A stretch of 9,085 nucleotides of DNA, taken from the NCBI GenBank assembly GCA_027047735.1, contig JALTUD010000048.1, forward strand, positions 1 to 9,085, given 5' to 3'. Origin of the DNA: Flavobacteriales bacterium (GTDB lineage: Bacteria; Bacteroidota; Bacteroidia; Flavobacteriales_D; Parvicellaceae). Below are positions 1-6,368 of this stretch, in pieces (positions within the stretch are counted from its first letter, which is position 1; each line of letters opens with the position of its first letter). The position numbers and the translations under genes were made by a program. Below the pieces are notes generated by a model. That model was not told the DNA's origin, ran no database searches, and worked only from the letters and a program-made list of their open reading frames with translations.

Positions 1-523
1 AGTTATAGGTGTACATTAATCTGTTTCTATAAGAACGATTGGTAACGGCGTAAGATAATCGATTACCGGCTCTTTTAGTAGAAGCTCTTAAATCAACATA
101 AGATGCTCCACCAATCCCTCCAAATAGCTCTGTGTTTGATTTTATTCCTGTGGTGATTACAGGGTAACGAGTGATATCATTCAATCCTCCCCAATAACTC
201 CATATTGCCCAACCTGTTTCCGGGTCATTAGCAGGGATTCCTCCTAAGCTGATGAGCGTGTTTTCAGAACCATACCCTCTCATTCTAAATCGTGCGGCCG
301 AAAAGTTAAATCCGGCAGTACGAGCATATACATCTCTCGAGGATTGTAATAGACCACTCACGTTTTGAGCTTGTCCAGCGTCCATTAAATTAGAACCCAA
401 AATAACAATTGGAACAACATTTGATGAGTCAGGCTCGTAAGCCTCTGTACTGTCCGATTGACCGAACATCGAAACGGAAATACCTAAGGTGAATCCGATT
501 GAAAATAATTTAGTTAAATTCAT
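1..523 (-). CDS. TonB-dependent outer-membrane receptor, N-terminal part (runs off the left edge)
   Basis: The minus-strand frame opens at ATG 523-521 and stays open for 174 codons to the window edge, so only the N-terminus is present. It begins with a signal peptide (about residues 1-21, a hydrophobic stretch ending near MFG/Q). A TonB plug domain follows from about residue 35. It shows the typical order of an NVSGLLQSSRDVY segment, the FRMRGYGSENTLISLGG turn and then NDPETGW. The last part visible (about 125-174) fits the plug-to-barrel transition. Proteins of this family sit in the outer membrane and import large nutrients with energy from TonB/ExbBD. There is no CarboxypepD_reg-like domain before the plug, unlike SusC-type receptors. 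It is divergent from the secreted nuclease-like gene at 623, with 99 bp between the two starts. The substrate cannot be read from this fragment. Confidence 0.88.
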   Translation of the reverse strand, partial: MNLTKLFSIGFTLGISVSMFGQSDSTEAYEPDSSNVVPIVILGSNLMDAGQAQNVSGLLQSSRDVYARTAGFNFSAARFRMRGYGSENTLISLGGIPANDPETGWAIWSYWGGLNDITRYPVITTGIKSNTELFGGIGGASYVDLRASTKRAGNRLSYAVTNRSYRNRLMYTYN

Positions 524-544
524 TATTTATGTTTAATAAGCAAC

Positions 545-552
545 TATATTTG
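545..552 (+). promoter_or_regulatory. Possible -7 element of the nuclease-like gene
   Basis: TATATTTG matches the Bacteroidota -7 consensus TAnnTTTG and would give a leader of about 60 nt before the ATG at 623. No TTG -33 box is seen 17-23 bases upstream, so the assignment is weak. On the opposite strand, TAGTTTTG (complement of 589-596) is an equally plausible -7 element for the divergent receptor gene. Confidence 0.3.
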
Positions 553-622
553 CAACGGCTAAAGCAACAAATAGTGTTTATTTTTTTGCAAAACTAATCT
601 TTTACTTTTAATAATAAGTCAT

Positions 623-1696
623 ATGTATATTAAAACTTTGTTAACAACCTCACTTTTTTTTATTGCAGTAACACTGTCAGCTCAACAGCCAACGTTAAAT
701 AAAGACAAACAATATGAGGTAGCAGGAATTGGTTTTTATAACCTCGAAAATCTGTTTGATACGATTGTTGATCCGGATACAAATAAAATTCTGCAAGAGG
801 ATTTTACTCCTTATGGAAAGAAAAATTTTACATCTGAACGGTATAAGCAGAAGATAAACAATATGGCAGATGTTATTAGTAAGATAGGAACTGATTTTCT
901 TGTAGATGGGGTTGCTGTATTAGGGGTTGCAGAGATAGAGAATAAAGGTGTTCTTGAAGATTTGGTAAATACACCGAAACTAAAAAACAGAAACTATCAA
1001 ATTGTGCATTACGATTCGCCTGACGCAAGAGGAATCGATGTTGGGTTGATTTACAATCCCAAATATTTTAAAGTATTAAGTTCTAATAAGTTTCCGTTAA
1101 CTTCTTACGGAGATGGTGAAACCTTTCGTACCAGAGACCAGTTGTTGGTAACCGGAGAATTAAATGGTGAAAGAATACATGTTATCGTAGCACATTGGCC
1201 TTCGAGAAGAGGAGGTGAGAAAAGAAGTGCACCCAGAAGAATTGCTGCCGGAGAATTAGGGAGAAAAATCATAGATTCTATTCAATCGGCAGAACCAAAT
1301 GCTAAGATTGTGTATATGGGAGATTTAAACGATGATCCGGTAAATAAAAGTGTGCGTAAAGCTATGAAAACGACCGGTGATATAAATTTTGTATCAAAAT
1401 CTAAACTGTACAATCCAATGGAGGAATTTTATAACAATGGAATCGGAACATTGGCATGGCGTGATGCGTGGAATCTGTTTGACCAAATGATTTTATCTGA
1501 AGGTTTTGTTGCTAAAGATAATCAGTTTGATACATATAAGTTTTACAAGGCGTTTGTATTTAATAAAGATTTCTTAAAAAACGATTCCGGTGCATTTAAA
1601 GGGTATCCACACCGTACGTATGTAGGCCCGAATTTTATGAACGGGTATAGCGACCATTTCCCTGTTTATATGTTGTTGGTTAAGGAGAAGAAGTAA
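623..1696 (+). CDS. Secreted endonuclease/exonuclease/phosphatase-fold protein
   Basis: The 357-aa protein starts with a signal peptide (about residues 1-20, cut near LSAQ/Q), so it is probably exported to the periplasm or surface. The rest is one EEP-fold (DNase I-like) domain with the metal and catalytic residues in the expected order: N40 in FYNLENLFD, E104 in GVAEIENKG, D139 in DARGIDVGLIYN, H191 in VAHWPSRRGG, D234 and N236 in MGDLNDDP, and D344-H345 in YSDHFPVY. The full set suggests an active Mg-dependent phosphodiesterase or phosphatase. DNA, RNA, lipid or inositol phosphate substrates cannot be told apart from sequence. It lies divergent to a TonB-dependent receptor, which would fit a scavenging role, and its stop codon is followed after 12 bases by a large palindrome that may end the transcript. 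Confidence 0.87.
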   Translation: MYIKTLLTTSLFFIAVTLSAQQPTLNKDKQYEVAGIGFYNLENLFDTIVDPDTNKILQEDFTPYGKKNFTSERYKQKINNMADVISKIGTDFLVDGVAVLGVAEIENKGVLEDLVNTPKLKNRNYQIVHYDSPDARGIDVGLIYNPKYFKVLSSNKFPLTSYGDGETFRTRDQLLVTGELNGERIHVIVAHWPSRRGGEKRSAPRRIAAGELGRKIIDSIQSAEPNAKIVYMGDLNDDPVNKSVRKAMKTTGDINFVSKSKLYNPMEEFYNNGIGTLAWRDAWNLFDQMILSEGFVAKDNQFDTYKFYKAFVFNKDFLKNDSGAFKGYPHRTYVGPNFMNGYSDHFPVYMLLVKEKK

Positions 1697-1708
1697 GGTT
1701 TGGGTGTT

Positions 1709-1768
1709 CCCCTCATTTGCAAAACAAACATACCGCTAAGGCGGAACGTTTGTTTTGCAAATGAGGGG
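1709..1768. repeat. 60-bp palindrome with perfect 21-bp arms
   Basis: Arms 1709-1729 and 1748-1768 are exact reverse complements (outer end CCCCTCATTTGC, inner end ACAAAC). The 18-base centre has its own small stem, CCGC (1733-1736) and GCGG (1741-1744), closed by a TAAG tetraloop. RNA from either strand would fold into a very stable hairpin. There is no T-run after either arm, so it is not a canonical intrinsic terminator. Its position just after the nuclease-like stop codon would still suit a transcript-end or stabilising role. The blunt CCCC/GGGG ends and symmetric build resemble a dispersed intergenic palindrome family. Confidence 0.85.
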
Positions 1769-1787
1769 CGGGCTATCACTACTCACT

Positions 1788-1890
1788 CTTTTGGTTTGCA
1801 TACCAATTAAATATATAGATTAGTCATAGGAAATTAATTTAGTAGATTATATCTATATACTTAATTGGTAACAATGCAACAAACCAAAAG
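1788..1890. repeat. Long imperfect inverted repeat with an about 30-base loop
   Basis: Outer arms CTTTTGGTTTG (1788-1798) and CAAACCAAAAG (1880-1890) pair over 11 bases. Inner arms 1802-1820 and 1851-1869 pair over 18 of 19 positions, with the single mismatch at 1811/1860. The right side has a longer internal loop (1870-1879) than the left (1799-1801). The loop 1821-1850 is A/T-rich. It lies 19 bases after the 60-bp palindrome, so the two may form one structured unit. Confidence 0.75.
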
Positions 1891-2034
1891 GAGTTCAAAC
1901 ACGCCGTTCTATCCCTAACACGAAATGAAATAAGTACAAAGAAAACGGAGCTTAGTTTTGTGATAGTTTGTCCTGGAACTTCATTCGGCGGATTTAAGAG
2001 GTTTAGCGTTTTACTAAAAAAAATCAATCTCGAT

Positions 2035-2064
2035 TTGCGTAATAAAAAAAAAGGAGTACCTTTG
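2035..2064 (+). promoter_or_regulatory. Promoter of rplM-rpsI
   Basis: TTG at 2035-2037, a spacer of exactly 19 bases, and TACCTTTG at 2057-2064 give a full match to the Bacteroidota sigma-ABfr consensus TTG-N19-TAnnTTTG. Transcription would begin near 2069-2072, leaving a leader of about 50 nt. Confidence 0.85.
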
Positions 2065-2071
2065 CAATCCT

Positions 2072-2098
2072 GTTTTATGAATTGAAACGAAATAAAAC
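2072..2098 (+). promoter_or_regulatory. Leader hairpin before rplM, candidate ribosomal-protein leader
   Basis: GTTTTAT (2072-2078) pairs with ATAAAAC (2092-2098) around a 13-base loop, and the stem would begin almost at the predicted transcription start. A stem at the extreme 5' end of an L13 mRNA is the arrangement expected of autoregulatory ribosomal-protein leaders. The A/T-only core makes it weak thermodynamically. Confidence 0.4.
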
Positions 2099-2122
2099 TA
2101 AAATCTTAAAGAATATATTAAC

Positions 2123-2578
2123 GTGAATACATTAAGTTACAAAACAAAATCAGCGAACAGCGAGACCGTAAATAAAGAGTGGTTGTTAGTTGATGCAGAA
2201 GGAGAAACCTTGGGACGTTTAGCTAGTAAAGTAGCTAAGTTAATAAGAGGTAAACACAAAGTTAATTATACACCGCATGTTGATTGTGGAGATAATGTTG
2301 TGGTAATCAATGCTGAAAAGGTTGTCTTGTCAGGAAATAAGTGGACTGATAAATCGTATATCCGTCACACCGGATATCCGGGAGGTCAACGTGAGTTGTC
2401 AGCAGAAAAAATGTTAGAAAAACACCCACATAGATTGGTTGAGTTTGCTGTGAAAGGAATGTTGCCTAAAAATAAATTAGGAAGTGCATTGTTTAGAAAT
2501 TTACATGTATATGTAGGAGGAGAACACAAACAAGAAGCTCAAAAGCCTAAAAAAGTAGAATTAGATTCAATAAAATAA
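2123..2578 (+). CDS. rplM: Large ribosomal subunit protein uL13
   Basis: This 151-aa protein has the L13 hallmarks: NKEWLLVDAEGETLGRLAS at the start of the fold, LIRGKHKVNYTPHVDCGD, INAEKVVLSGNKW, and KGMLPKNKLGSALFRNLHVYVGGEHKQEAQ near the end. It binds 23S rRNA early in 50S assembly. The start is a GTG codon at 2123. It is preferred because the reading LSYKTKSAN directly after it matches the usual N-terminus of Flavobacteriia L13, and no in-frame ATG lies at a better place. The gene has its own promoter and is followed 4 bases later by rpsI, the widely conserved L13-S9 pair. Confidence 0.98.
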   Translation: MNTLSYKTKSANSETVNKEWLLVDAEGETLGRLASKVAKLIRGKHKVNYTPHVDCGDNVVVINAEKVVLSGNKWTDKSYIRHTGYPGGQRELSAEKMLEKHPHRLVEFAVKGMLPKNKLGSALFRNLHVYVGGEHKQEAQKPKKVELDSIK

Positions 2579-2582
2579 TTAT

Positions 2583-2969
2583 ATGAGTACTATAAATACA
2601 ATCGGAAGACGTAAAACATCTGTTGCAAGAATATATGTTTCAGAAGGGACAGGGAAAATTACTGTAAATAAAAGAGATTATAAAGAATATTTCCCTACGG
2701 GAGTACTTCAATATAAAATCAACCAACCATTCATTTTAACGGATACAGAAGGTAAATTTGATGTAAAAGTAAATGTAAAAGGTGGTGGAATAAACGGTCA
2801 AGTAGAAGCTATTCGCTTGGCTATTTCAAGAGCTTTGGTAGAGTCGAATGAAGAGAATAAACCGTTGTTAAAGGCAGAAAGCTTAATGACACGTGATCCA
2901 AGAATGGTGGAACGTAAGAAACCGGGTCAACCAAAAGCAAGAAAGAAATTTCAATTTAGTAAACGTTAA
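2583..2969 (+). CDS. rpsI: Small ribosomal subunit protein uS9
   Basis: The 128-aa product has the S9 N-terminal TIGRRKTSVARIYV motif, GTGKITVNKRDYKEYFP, the KGGGINGQVEAIRLAISRAL central helix region, and a basic C-terminal tail ending in QFSKR. In the family the extreme C-terminal Lys-Arg reaches the P-site tRNA in the 30S head. Length and ends are normal for the phylum. It is cotranscribed with rplM (4-base gap). A hairpin lies 20 bases after its stop. Confidence 0.98.
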   Translation: MSTINTIGRRKTSVARIYVSEGTGKITVNKRDYKEYFPTGVLQYKINQPFILTDTEGKFDVKVNVKGGGINGQVEAIRLAISRALVESNEENKPLLKAESLMTRDPRMVERKKPGQPKARKKFQFSKR

Positions 2970-2989
2970 TAACTACATTAGTATAAATA

Positions 2990-3013
2990 AAGCTCTCCGA
3001 TTATGGAGGGCTT
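2990..3013 (+). terminator. Hairpin after rpsI, leaky terminator or attenuator
   Basis: 2990-2998 pairs with 3005-3013 (AAGCTCTCC with GGAGGGCTT, nine pairs including one T-G) around a six-base loop. The stem looks like a terminator, but the following tract is GTTTAGT rather than a clean T-run. Termination is therefore likely partial, and I saw no promoter between here and rpsB, so rpsB probably depends on read-through. Confidence 0.5.
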
Positions 3014-3025
3014 GTTTAGTATCTA

Positions 3026-3107
3026 AGCAGTTCGGATTGGATTTTTTCCACTACCGAATTTGCTGCTGAGCAACTCGATGTCAGTTATTTTTATAAATAA
3101 AATAACT
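3026..3107 (+). promoter_or_regulatory. Structured leader before rpsB
   Basis: Two stems lie in the 164-base rpsI-rpsB gap. The first joins 3026-3035 (AGCAG and TTCGG) with CCGAA 3054-3058 and CTGCT 3063-3067, leaving a four-base bulge (3059-3062), and has a small TGGA/TCCA stem in its loop. The second is a nine-pair hairpin, AGTTATTTT 3083-3091 with AAAATAACT 3099-3107. No TAnnTTTG promoter is present. Together they could be an S2-binding autoregulatory leader; this is inferred from position and folding only. Confidence 0.42.
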
Positions 3108-3133
3108 CAGTAAAAAGAAAGTAAACAAAAAAG

Positions 3134-3898
3134 ATGAAAAAATTACAATTCGATGAAATGTTAAATGCGGGAGTGCATTTTGGACATTTAAAAAGAAAGT
3201 GGAATCCGGCAATGGCTCCTTATGTTTTTGAAGAAAAAAAAGGAATCCATATTATTGATTTGAATAAGACTGCTGCTAAAGCCGAAGAAGCTGCTGCAGC
3301 ACTTAAGCAAATCGCTAAATCAGGAAGAAAAGTATTGTTTGTTGCTACAAAAAAACAAGCACAAACAATAGTAGCTGACAGAGTAAAAGATACACGTATG
3401 CCATTTGTGGTAGAACGTTGGCCGGGTGGTTTGTTGACCAATTTTAAAACAACAAGAAAGACCATTCGTAAAATGAACTCTATTGATAAAATGATGCAAG
3501 ATGGTACGGCAACACATTTATCAAAAAGGGAACGTCTTCAAATGACAAGACAAAAAGATAAAATGGCGAAAGTATTTGGTGCTATTTCAGATATGACACG
3601 TCTTCCTGCGGCTCTTTTTGTTGTAGATGTAAAAAAAGAATCTATTGCGGTAAAAGAAGCGATTAAATTAGGTATTCCTATTTACGCAATTGTCGATACT
3701 AATTCTGACCCTAGACCAATTGATTTTGTTATTCCTGCAAATGATGATGCTTCAAAATCAATCGATTTGATAGTTACCTATATAACAGATGCAATTAAGG
3801 AAGGTTTAGATGAAAGAAAAGCAGGAAGAGAAAAGGCAGCAGAAGATAAAAAGGAAGCAAAAGAAGTTAAAAAAGAAGAAGTAACAACAGAAAAATAA
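3134..3898 (+). CDS. rpsB: Small ribosomal subunit protein uS2
   Basis: This 254-aa protein carries the S2 core: NAGVHFGHLKRKWNPAMAPY at the N-terminus, KGIHIIDLNKT, VLFVATKKQAQ, the RWPGGLLTNFKT segment, PAALFVVDVKKE, and AIVDTNSDP with IPANDDA near the end of the fold. S2 joins the 30S subunit late and sits at the head-body hinge near S1. After residue about 227 a Lys/Glu-rich tail extends the protein, as is common in Bacteroidota. The ATG is preceded by an A-rich stretch with no Shine-Dalgarno, which is normal for the phylum. It is followed 23 bases later by tsf, the conserved S2-EF-Ts pair. Confidence 0.98.
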   Translation: MKKLQFDEMLNAGVHFGHLKRKWNPAMAPYVFEEKKGIHIIDLNKTAAKAEEAAAALKQIAKSGRKVLFVATKKQAQTIVADRVKDTRMPFVVERWPGGLLTNFKTTRKTIRKMNSIDKMMQDGTATHLSKRERLQMTRQKDKMAKVFGAISDMTRLPAALFVVDVKKESIAVKEAIKLGIPIYAIVDTNSDPRPIDFVIPANDDASKSIDLIVTYITDAIKEGLDERKAGREKAAEDKKEAKEVKKEEVTTEK

Positions 3899-3921
3899 AT
3901 AACAATAATTTTTATAGAATC

Positions 3922-4746
3922 ATGGCAATTACAGCTAAACAAGTAAATGAATTAAGAAAAAAAACCGGTGCAGGAATGATGGACTGCAAAAAAGCATTGG
4001 TTGAAGCTGAAGGTGATATGGAAACAGCAATTGACATCCTTAGAAAAAAAGGACAAAAGATTGCTGCAAAAAGAGGAGATAGAGATGCTAGTGAAGGTTT
4101 GGTTATTGCTAAAACTTCTGCTGACAATAAAAAAGGAATAGTTGTTTCTCTAAATTGTGAAACAGATTTCGTTGCAAAAAATGAAGACTTTGCAAAATTA
4201 GCAAATAAAATAGCTGATATAGCTTTGGAAACAGGAGTTAAAACAGCAGAAGAATTATTAGCTCAAGATTTTGATGGTACTTTAACTATTGGTGAAAAAA
4301 TAGTTGAGCAAACAGGTGTTATCGGAGAAAAACTAGAAGTTAAAGTATTGGAAGTTGTTGAAGCACCAAGCGTTGTAGCGTATAATCATCCGGGTAATCA
4401 AATTGCTACTGTTGTTGGATTAACAAAAGAAGCTGAAGAAGCAGGAAAACAAGTAGCTATGCAAGTAGCTGCTATGGCTCCTATTGCTTTAGATGAAAAA
4501 AGCGTTGACCAAGCAACTATTGACAGAGAAATTGAAGTAGGTAAAGATTTGGCTATAGCTGAAGGGAAGCCTGCTGACATGGCTGAAAAAATTGCGAAAG
4601 GTCGATTAAATAAATTCTTTAAAGAAACGACTTTATTAAATCAAGCGTTTGTTAGAGATAACAAAAAATCGGTAAAGCAATTTTTACAAGATGTCGATAA
4701 AGACCTAACGGTAACGGACTTTAAACGCGTTTCGTTGTCCATCTAA
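3922..4746 (+). CDS. tsf: Translation elongation factor Ts
   Basis: This 274-aa protein opens with the UBA-like domain (ITAKQVNELRKKTGAGMMDCKKAL). Next comes the linker helix with KKGQKIAAKRGDR and the core motif CETDFVAKNEDF (about residues 75-86), the part of EF-Ts that inserts into EF-Tu and drives GDP release. The second core half shows YNHPGNQIATVVGL (about 154-167) and QVAAMAPIAL. The C-terminus carries VRDNKKSVKQFL. The length fits the family. It forms one unit with rpsB and ends in a clear intrinsic terminator 15 bases after the stop. Confidence 0.98.
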   Translation: MAITAKQVNELRKKTGAGMMDCKKALVEAEGDMETAIDILRKKGQKIAAKRGDRDASEGLVIAKTSADNKKGIVVSLNCETDFVAKNEDFAKLANKIADIALETGVKTAEELLAQDFDGTLTIGEKIVEQTGVIGEKLEVKVLEVVEAPSVVAYNHPGNQIATVVGLTKEAEEAGKQVAMQVAAMAPIALDEKSVDQATIDREIEVGKDLAIAEGKPADMAEKIAKGRLNKFFKETTLLNQAFVRDNKKSVKQFLQDVDKDLTVTDFKRVSLSI

Positions 4747-4761
4747 TTAATTATTTTTTTT

Positions 4762-4789
4762 AAAGAGAGCTTTTAGCTCTCTTTTTTTT
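4762..4789 (+). terminator. Intrinsic terminator of rpsB-tsf
   Basis: AAAGAGAGC (4762-4770) pairs perfectly with GCTCTCTTT (4776-4784) around a five-base loop TTTTA, and a run of eight T (4782-4789) follows. This is a textbook rho-independent terminator. The pyrH -7-like element starts only four bases later. Confidence 0.9.
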
Positions 4790-4792
4790 GCT

Positions 4793-4800
4793 TAAATTTG
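4793..4800 (+). promoter_or_regulatory. -7 promoter element of pyrH-frr
   Basis: TAAATTTG is a full match to TAnnTTTG. It lies directly after the tsf terminator and only nine bases before the pyrH ATG at 4810, so the transcript would be leaderless or nearly so. The -33 position falls inside the terminator loop and reads TTT rather than TTG, so the upstream half is poor. Confidence 0.5.
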
Positions 4801-4809
4801 AACCAAGAT

Positions 4810-5517
4810 ATGAAATACAAAAGAATACTTTTAAAATTAAGCGGTGAAGCGCTTATGGGTAAAAAACAATTTGGTATTGATAACGAACGTTTAGTTCAAT
4901 ATGCCAAGGAAGTAAAAGGTATTTCCGAATTGGGAATCGAAATAGCTATCGTTATCGGTGGTGGAAATATATTTAGAGGAGTTCAAGCCGAAGAAGGTGG
5001 GATGGAGAGAACGCAAGGAGATTACATGGGAATGCTTGCCACAATGATTAATAGTATGGCTTTGCAATCTGCACTTGAAGTTCAGGGATTACATACCCGT
5101 TTACAGTCTGCTATAAAAATGGAAGCCATAGCAGAACCGTTTATAAAGCGTAAGGCTGTTCGACATCTTGAAAAAGGAAGAGTGGTAATATTTGGTTCAG
5201 GAACGGGAAATCCCTTCTTTACTACTGACTCTGCTGCTGCTTTAAGAGCTATTGAAATAGATGCTGATGTTATTTTAAAAGGAACAAGGGTAGATGGGAT
5301 TTATACAGAAGACCCGGAAAAGAATCCTGATGCTGTTAAGTATAAAAATTTAACCTTTGATGATGCCTATAAGAAAGGTTTAAACGTTATGGATATGACG
5401 GCTTTTACGCTGTGTAAAGAAAATAATGTTCCGGTTATTGTTTTCGATATGAATAAACCAGGGAATTTGAAAAGAGTTGTATCGGGTGAAGAAATAGGTA
5501 CACTGGTAGTGGTGTAA
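4810..5517 (+). CDS. pyrH: UMP kinase
   Basis: From ATG 4810 the product is 235 aa, the normal length, and begins MKYKRILLKLSGEALMG, the conserved N-terminus of PyrH. A TTG at 4798 would add four residues but lies inside the promoter-like TAAATTTG, so I reject it. Amino-acid kinase motifs follow: the KLSGE phosphate-binding strand, IVIGGGNIFRG, GDYMGMLATMINS, FGSGTGNPFFTTDSAAALRA and LKGTRVDGIYTEDP. The enzyme phosphorylates UMP to UDP with ATP as a cytoplasmic hexamer, regulated in the family by UTP and GTP. It is followed after 40 bases by frr, and its own promoter-like element separates it from tsf. Confidence 0.97.
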   Translation: MKYKRILLKLSGEALMGKKQFGIDNERLVQYAKEVKGISELGIEIAIVIGGGNIFRGVQAEEGGMERTQGDYMGMLATMINSMALQSALEVQGLHTRLQSAIKMEAIAEPFIKRKAVRHLEKGRVVIFGSGTGNPFFTTDSAAALRAIEIDADVILKGTRVDGIYTEDPEKNPDAVKYKNLTFDDAYKKGLNVMDMTAFTLCKENNVPVIVFDMNKPGNLKRVVSGEEIGTLVVV

Positions 5518-5557
5518 TTCTATTATTTGTTTTAATAAAGAGTAAAAAAGAGAAAAT

Positions 5558-6121
5558 ATGAATGAAGAAATAGAAATGACTTTAGCAGATGCTAAAGAAG
5601 CTATGGAGGGAACATTAGATCATCTAAGACAGGAGTTATTAAAGGTTCGTGCAGGTAGAGCAACTCCTTCTATGTTGGATAGTGTTATGGTTGAATACTA
5701 CGGCACACCTACTCCTCTTTCTCAGGTTGCTAATGTCAATACTAGCGATGCTCGTACTCTTACGGTTCAGCCATGGGAAAAATCGATATTGACAGAGGTT
5801 GTGAAAGGAATTCAGAATGCCAATTTAGGTTTGAATCCTCAAAACAATGGTGAGATGGTGATTATATCTGTGCCGATGCTTACAGAAGAAAGAAGAAAAG
5901 AGCTTGTGAAAACAGCGAAGAGTGTGGGAGAGCATGCAAAAGTTGGTATTAGAGGCAAGCGTAAAGAAGCTAATGATTTTATTAAATCATTAAAAAATGA
6001 CGGATTAAGTGAAGATGAAGCAAAGAGAGCCGAAGAAAAAGTTCAGAAATTAACGAATGATTATATTGCCAAAATTGACTCTATCGTTGATTTAAAGGAA
6101 CAAGATATTATGAAAGTGTAA
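5558..6121 (+). CDS. frr: Ribosome recycling factor
   Basis: This 187-aa protein is of typical length. The three-helix domain I is split in sequence: the N-terminal helix carries LRQELLKVRAGRATPSMLD (about residues 22-41). The small beta domain II follows with VEYYGTPTPLSQVANV and LTVQPWEKSIL, and helices 2 and 3 carry VPMLTEERRKELVK and HAKVGIRGKRKEAND. With EF-G it splits the post-termination ribosome. It is the last gene of the pyrH unit. After the stop there is a T-run (6122-6129) but no stem, so how transcription ends is unclear. The next promoter, for tRNA-Arg, begins at 6139. Confidence 0.98.
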   Translation: MNEEIEMTLADAKEAMEGTLDHLRQELLKVRAGRATPSMLDSVMVEYYGTPTPLSQVANVNTSDARTLTVQPWEKSILTEVVKGIQNANLGLNPQNNGEMVIISVPMLTEERRKELVKTAKSVGEHAKVGIRGKRKEANDFIKSLKNDGLSEDEAKRAEEKVQKLTNDYIAKIDSIVDLKEQDIMKV

Positions 6122-6138
6122 TTTTTTTTCTTTATAAC

Positions 6139-6168
6139 TTGTAGAAACAAAAAAAAAGACTAAATTTG
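6139..6168 (+). promoter_or_regulatory. Promoter of tRNA-Arg
   Basis: TTG at 6139-6141, exactly 19 bases, then TAAATTTG at 6161-6168: a full consensus Bacteroidota promoter identical in spacing to the one before rplM. Transcription would start near 6173-6176, about 14 bases before the mature tRNA 5' end. Confidence 0.85.
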
Positions 6169-6188
6169 CACTCGCTAATTAAAGCGAT

Positions 6189-6265
6189 GGGCCAGTAGCT
6201 CAGCTGGATAGAGCACCTCCCTTCTAAGGAGGCGGTCAAAGGTTCGAATCCTTTCTGGCTCACCA
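6189..6265 (+). tRNA. tRNA-Arg, anticodon UCU
   Basis: The cloverleaf closes fully: acceptor GGGCCAG with CTGGCTC (one G-T pair), D stem GCTC/GAGC, anticodon stem CCTCC/GGAGG around loop CTTCTAA (anticodon TCT), variable loop CGGTC, T stem AAAGG/CCTTT with loop TTCGAAT, discriminator A and an encoded CCA (6263-6265). It reads AGA and AGG. It has its own promoter and terminator and directly precedes a decayed integrase, so its 3' end is the likely integration target. Confidence 0.97.
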
Positions 6266-6269
6266 TTAT

Positions 6270-6303
6270 AAAAACGCCTATCCCTTACGGGATGGGCGTT
6301 TTT
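6270..6303 (+). terminator. Intrinsic terminator of tRNA-Arg
   Basis: 6270-6284 pairs with 6289-6303 over 15 positions (AAAAACGCC...ATCCC with GGGAT...GGCGTTTTT, one T-G pair) around a TTAC loop, ending in five T. The A-run on the left arm makes it able to act on both strands. It begins four bases after CCA. Confidence 0.93.
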
Positions 6304-6314
6304 GATTTGTACTC

Positions 6315-6342
6315 CTTTCGTGGTGTGGCTTTCGTGGTGTGA
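6315..6342. repeat. Two tandem 14-bp units after the tRNA terminator
   Basis: CTTTCGTGGTGTGG (6315-6328) is followed directly by CTTTCGTGGTGTGA (6329-6342), 13 of 14 identical. It lies in the tRNA-integrase gap, where integrase arm-type sites could be expected, but no function can be shown. Confidence 0.6.
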
Positions 6343-6368
6343 ATGACGATTAATGAACACAAAAAAAT

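Larger units (their letters stand above)
1697..2122. other. Gene-free gap of 426 bp with two large inverted repeats and the rplM promoter
   Basis: No convincing coding frame is present. The left part holds a 60-bp palindrome (1709-1768) and a second imperfect inverted repeat (1788-1890). The stretch 1891-2030 is A/T-rich with no feature I can name, and the right end holds the rplM promoter (2035-2064) and leader. I saw no tmRNA, RNase P RNA or SRP RNA signature. Confidence 0.7.

Noticed and set aside
1839..2027. 62-aa minus-strand frame in the gap before rplM
   Set aside because: It spans half of an inverted repeat, has no recognisable motif or promoter, and would run against the rplM transcript.
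1697..2034. tmRNA, RNase P RNA or SRP RNA in the structured gap
   Set aside because: None of the conserved sequence signatures of these RNAs is present.
4798..4809. TTG start that would extend pyrH by four residues
   Set aside because: It lies within the TAAATTTG promoter-like element, while ATG 4810 gives the conserved N-terminus and normal length.
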